This document shows, piece by piece, positions 8,424 through 8,503 of a stretch of 8,503 nt of DNA (within the stretch, counting starts at the first letter, position 1; each line of letters starts with the position of its first letter). The notes under the pieces are model-generated. The model worked only from the letters and a program-made list of their open reading frames with translations. It made no database searches and had not been told where the DNA came from. Position numbers and translations under genes: made by a program. This DNA is from an uncultured Beijerinckiaceae bacterium (GTDB lineage: Bacteria > Pseudomonadota > Alphaproteobacteria > Rhizobiales > Beijerinckiaceae), in contig CALMGA010000382.1 of assembly GCA_937863205.1 (NCBI GenBank), forward strand, positions 1 through 8,503, in the 5' to 3' direction.

Positions 8424-8503
8424 CGAGGCCTAATCCAACGAGGCTTGGTCCAACGAGGCTTGGTCCAACGAGGCTTGGTCCAACGAGGCTTGGTCCAACG
8501 AGG
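8424..8503. repeat. 15-bp tandem repeat array, running to the right edge
   Basis: The unit CGAGGCTTGGTCCAA occurs four times without change (8439-8498), followed by its first five bases (8499-8503). It is preceded by one degenerate unit, CGAGGCCTAATCCAA (8424-8438, 12 of 15 matches). A still weaker match (9 of 15) occupies 8409-8423. Each unit contains TTGG-T-CCAA, so strands can fold into short hairpins. The array is cut by the window end, so total copy number is unknown. Identity of the four copies points to recent slippage expansion. Confidence 0.95.
8430..8503 (-). CDS. possible C-terminal tail of a gene upstream of pyrG, SLDQA repeats (partial)
   Basis: On the minus strand one frame enters from the right edge and reads SLDQA four times, then SLD, then the stop TAG at 8430-8432. 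The stop falls inside the degenerate repeat unit. The unit is five codons long, so copy changes would not shift frame. A gene here would be on the same strand as pyrG, with 110 bases between. In many alphaproteobacteria secG sits directly upstream of pyrG and its protein ends in a variable low-complexity tail, which would fit, but no conserved SecG sequence is inside the window. The other two minus frames are also open across the array (one as LVGPS repeats up to a stop near 8333), so the frame choice is an inference. Confidence 0.3.
   Translation of the reverse strand, partial: SLDQASLDQASLDQASLDQASLD

Noticed and set aside
8424..8503. The 15-bp array as a CRISPR
   Set aside because: The units are directly adjacent with no spacers, and far shorter than CRISPR repeats.

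Overview
The window is GC-rich, and all its long coding regions look bacterial. The RlpA, tandem KpsE-like proteins, two-domain family 2 glycosyltransferase and PyrG read like those of an alphaproteobacterium, perhaps of the Rhodospirillales or Rhizobiales. That placement comes from protein style and gene order, not from any search.

Layout, left to right. (1) A leftward rlpA, cut by the left edge, encodes a septal-ring lipoprotein lytic transglycosylase. (2) A divergent intergenic region of about 300 bases holds several short inverted repeats and one candidate rightward promoter. (3) A tight rightward cluster follows: two different KpsE/Wzz-family inner-membrane polysaccharide export proteins, a large glycosyltransferase with two GT-2 domains, and xthA (exonuclease III). 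The gaps are 64, 11 and 24 bases, so co-transcription is likely. The 64-base gap is filled exactly by a 22-codon mini-ORF that overlaps the stop of the first export gene and the start of the second. (4) xthA converges on a leftward, full-length pyrG (CTP synthase). (5) Upstream of pyrG, against the right edge, are four perfect copies and one degenerate copy of a 15-bp repeat. On the minus strand the repeat can be read as a pentapeptide tail ending in a stop codon, possibly the end of secG, which often precedes pyrG in alphaproteobacteria.

The polysaccharide genes make a small surface-glycan module: a glycosyltransferase acting at the cytoplasmic face, and two PCP-type proteins that would span the periplasm and work with an ABC exporter and outer-membrane channel. 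Neither of those partners is in this window. rlpA acts in the same envelope compartment but is transcribed separately. xthA and pyrG are housekeeping genes.

I see no clear sign of a wholly new system, phage, insertion sequence, CRISPR array, tRNA or rRNA. The points most worth a second look are the doubly overlapping mini-ORF, the pair of diverged KpsE proteins, the degenerate first glycosyltransferase domain and the 15-bp repeat array.
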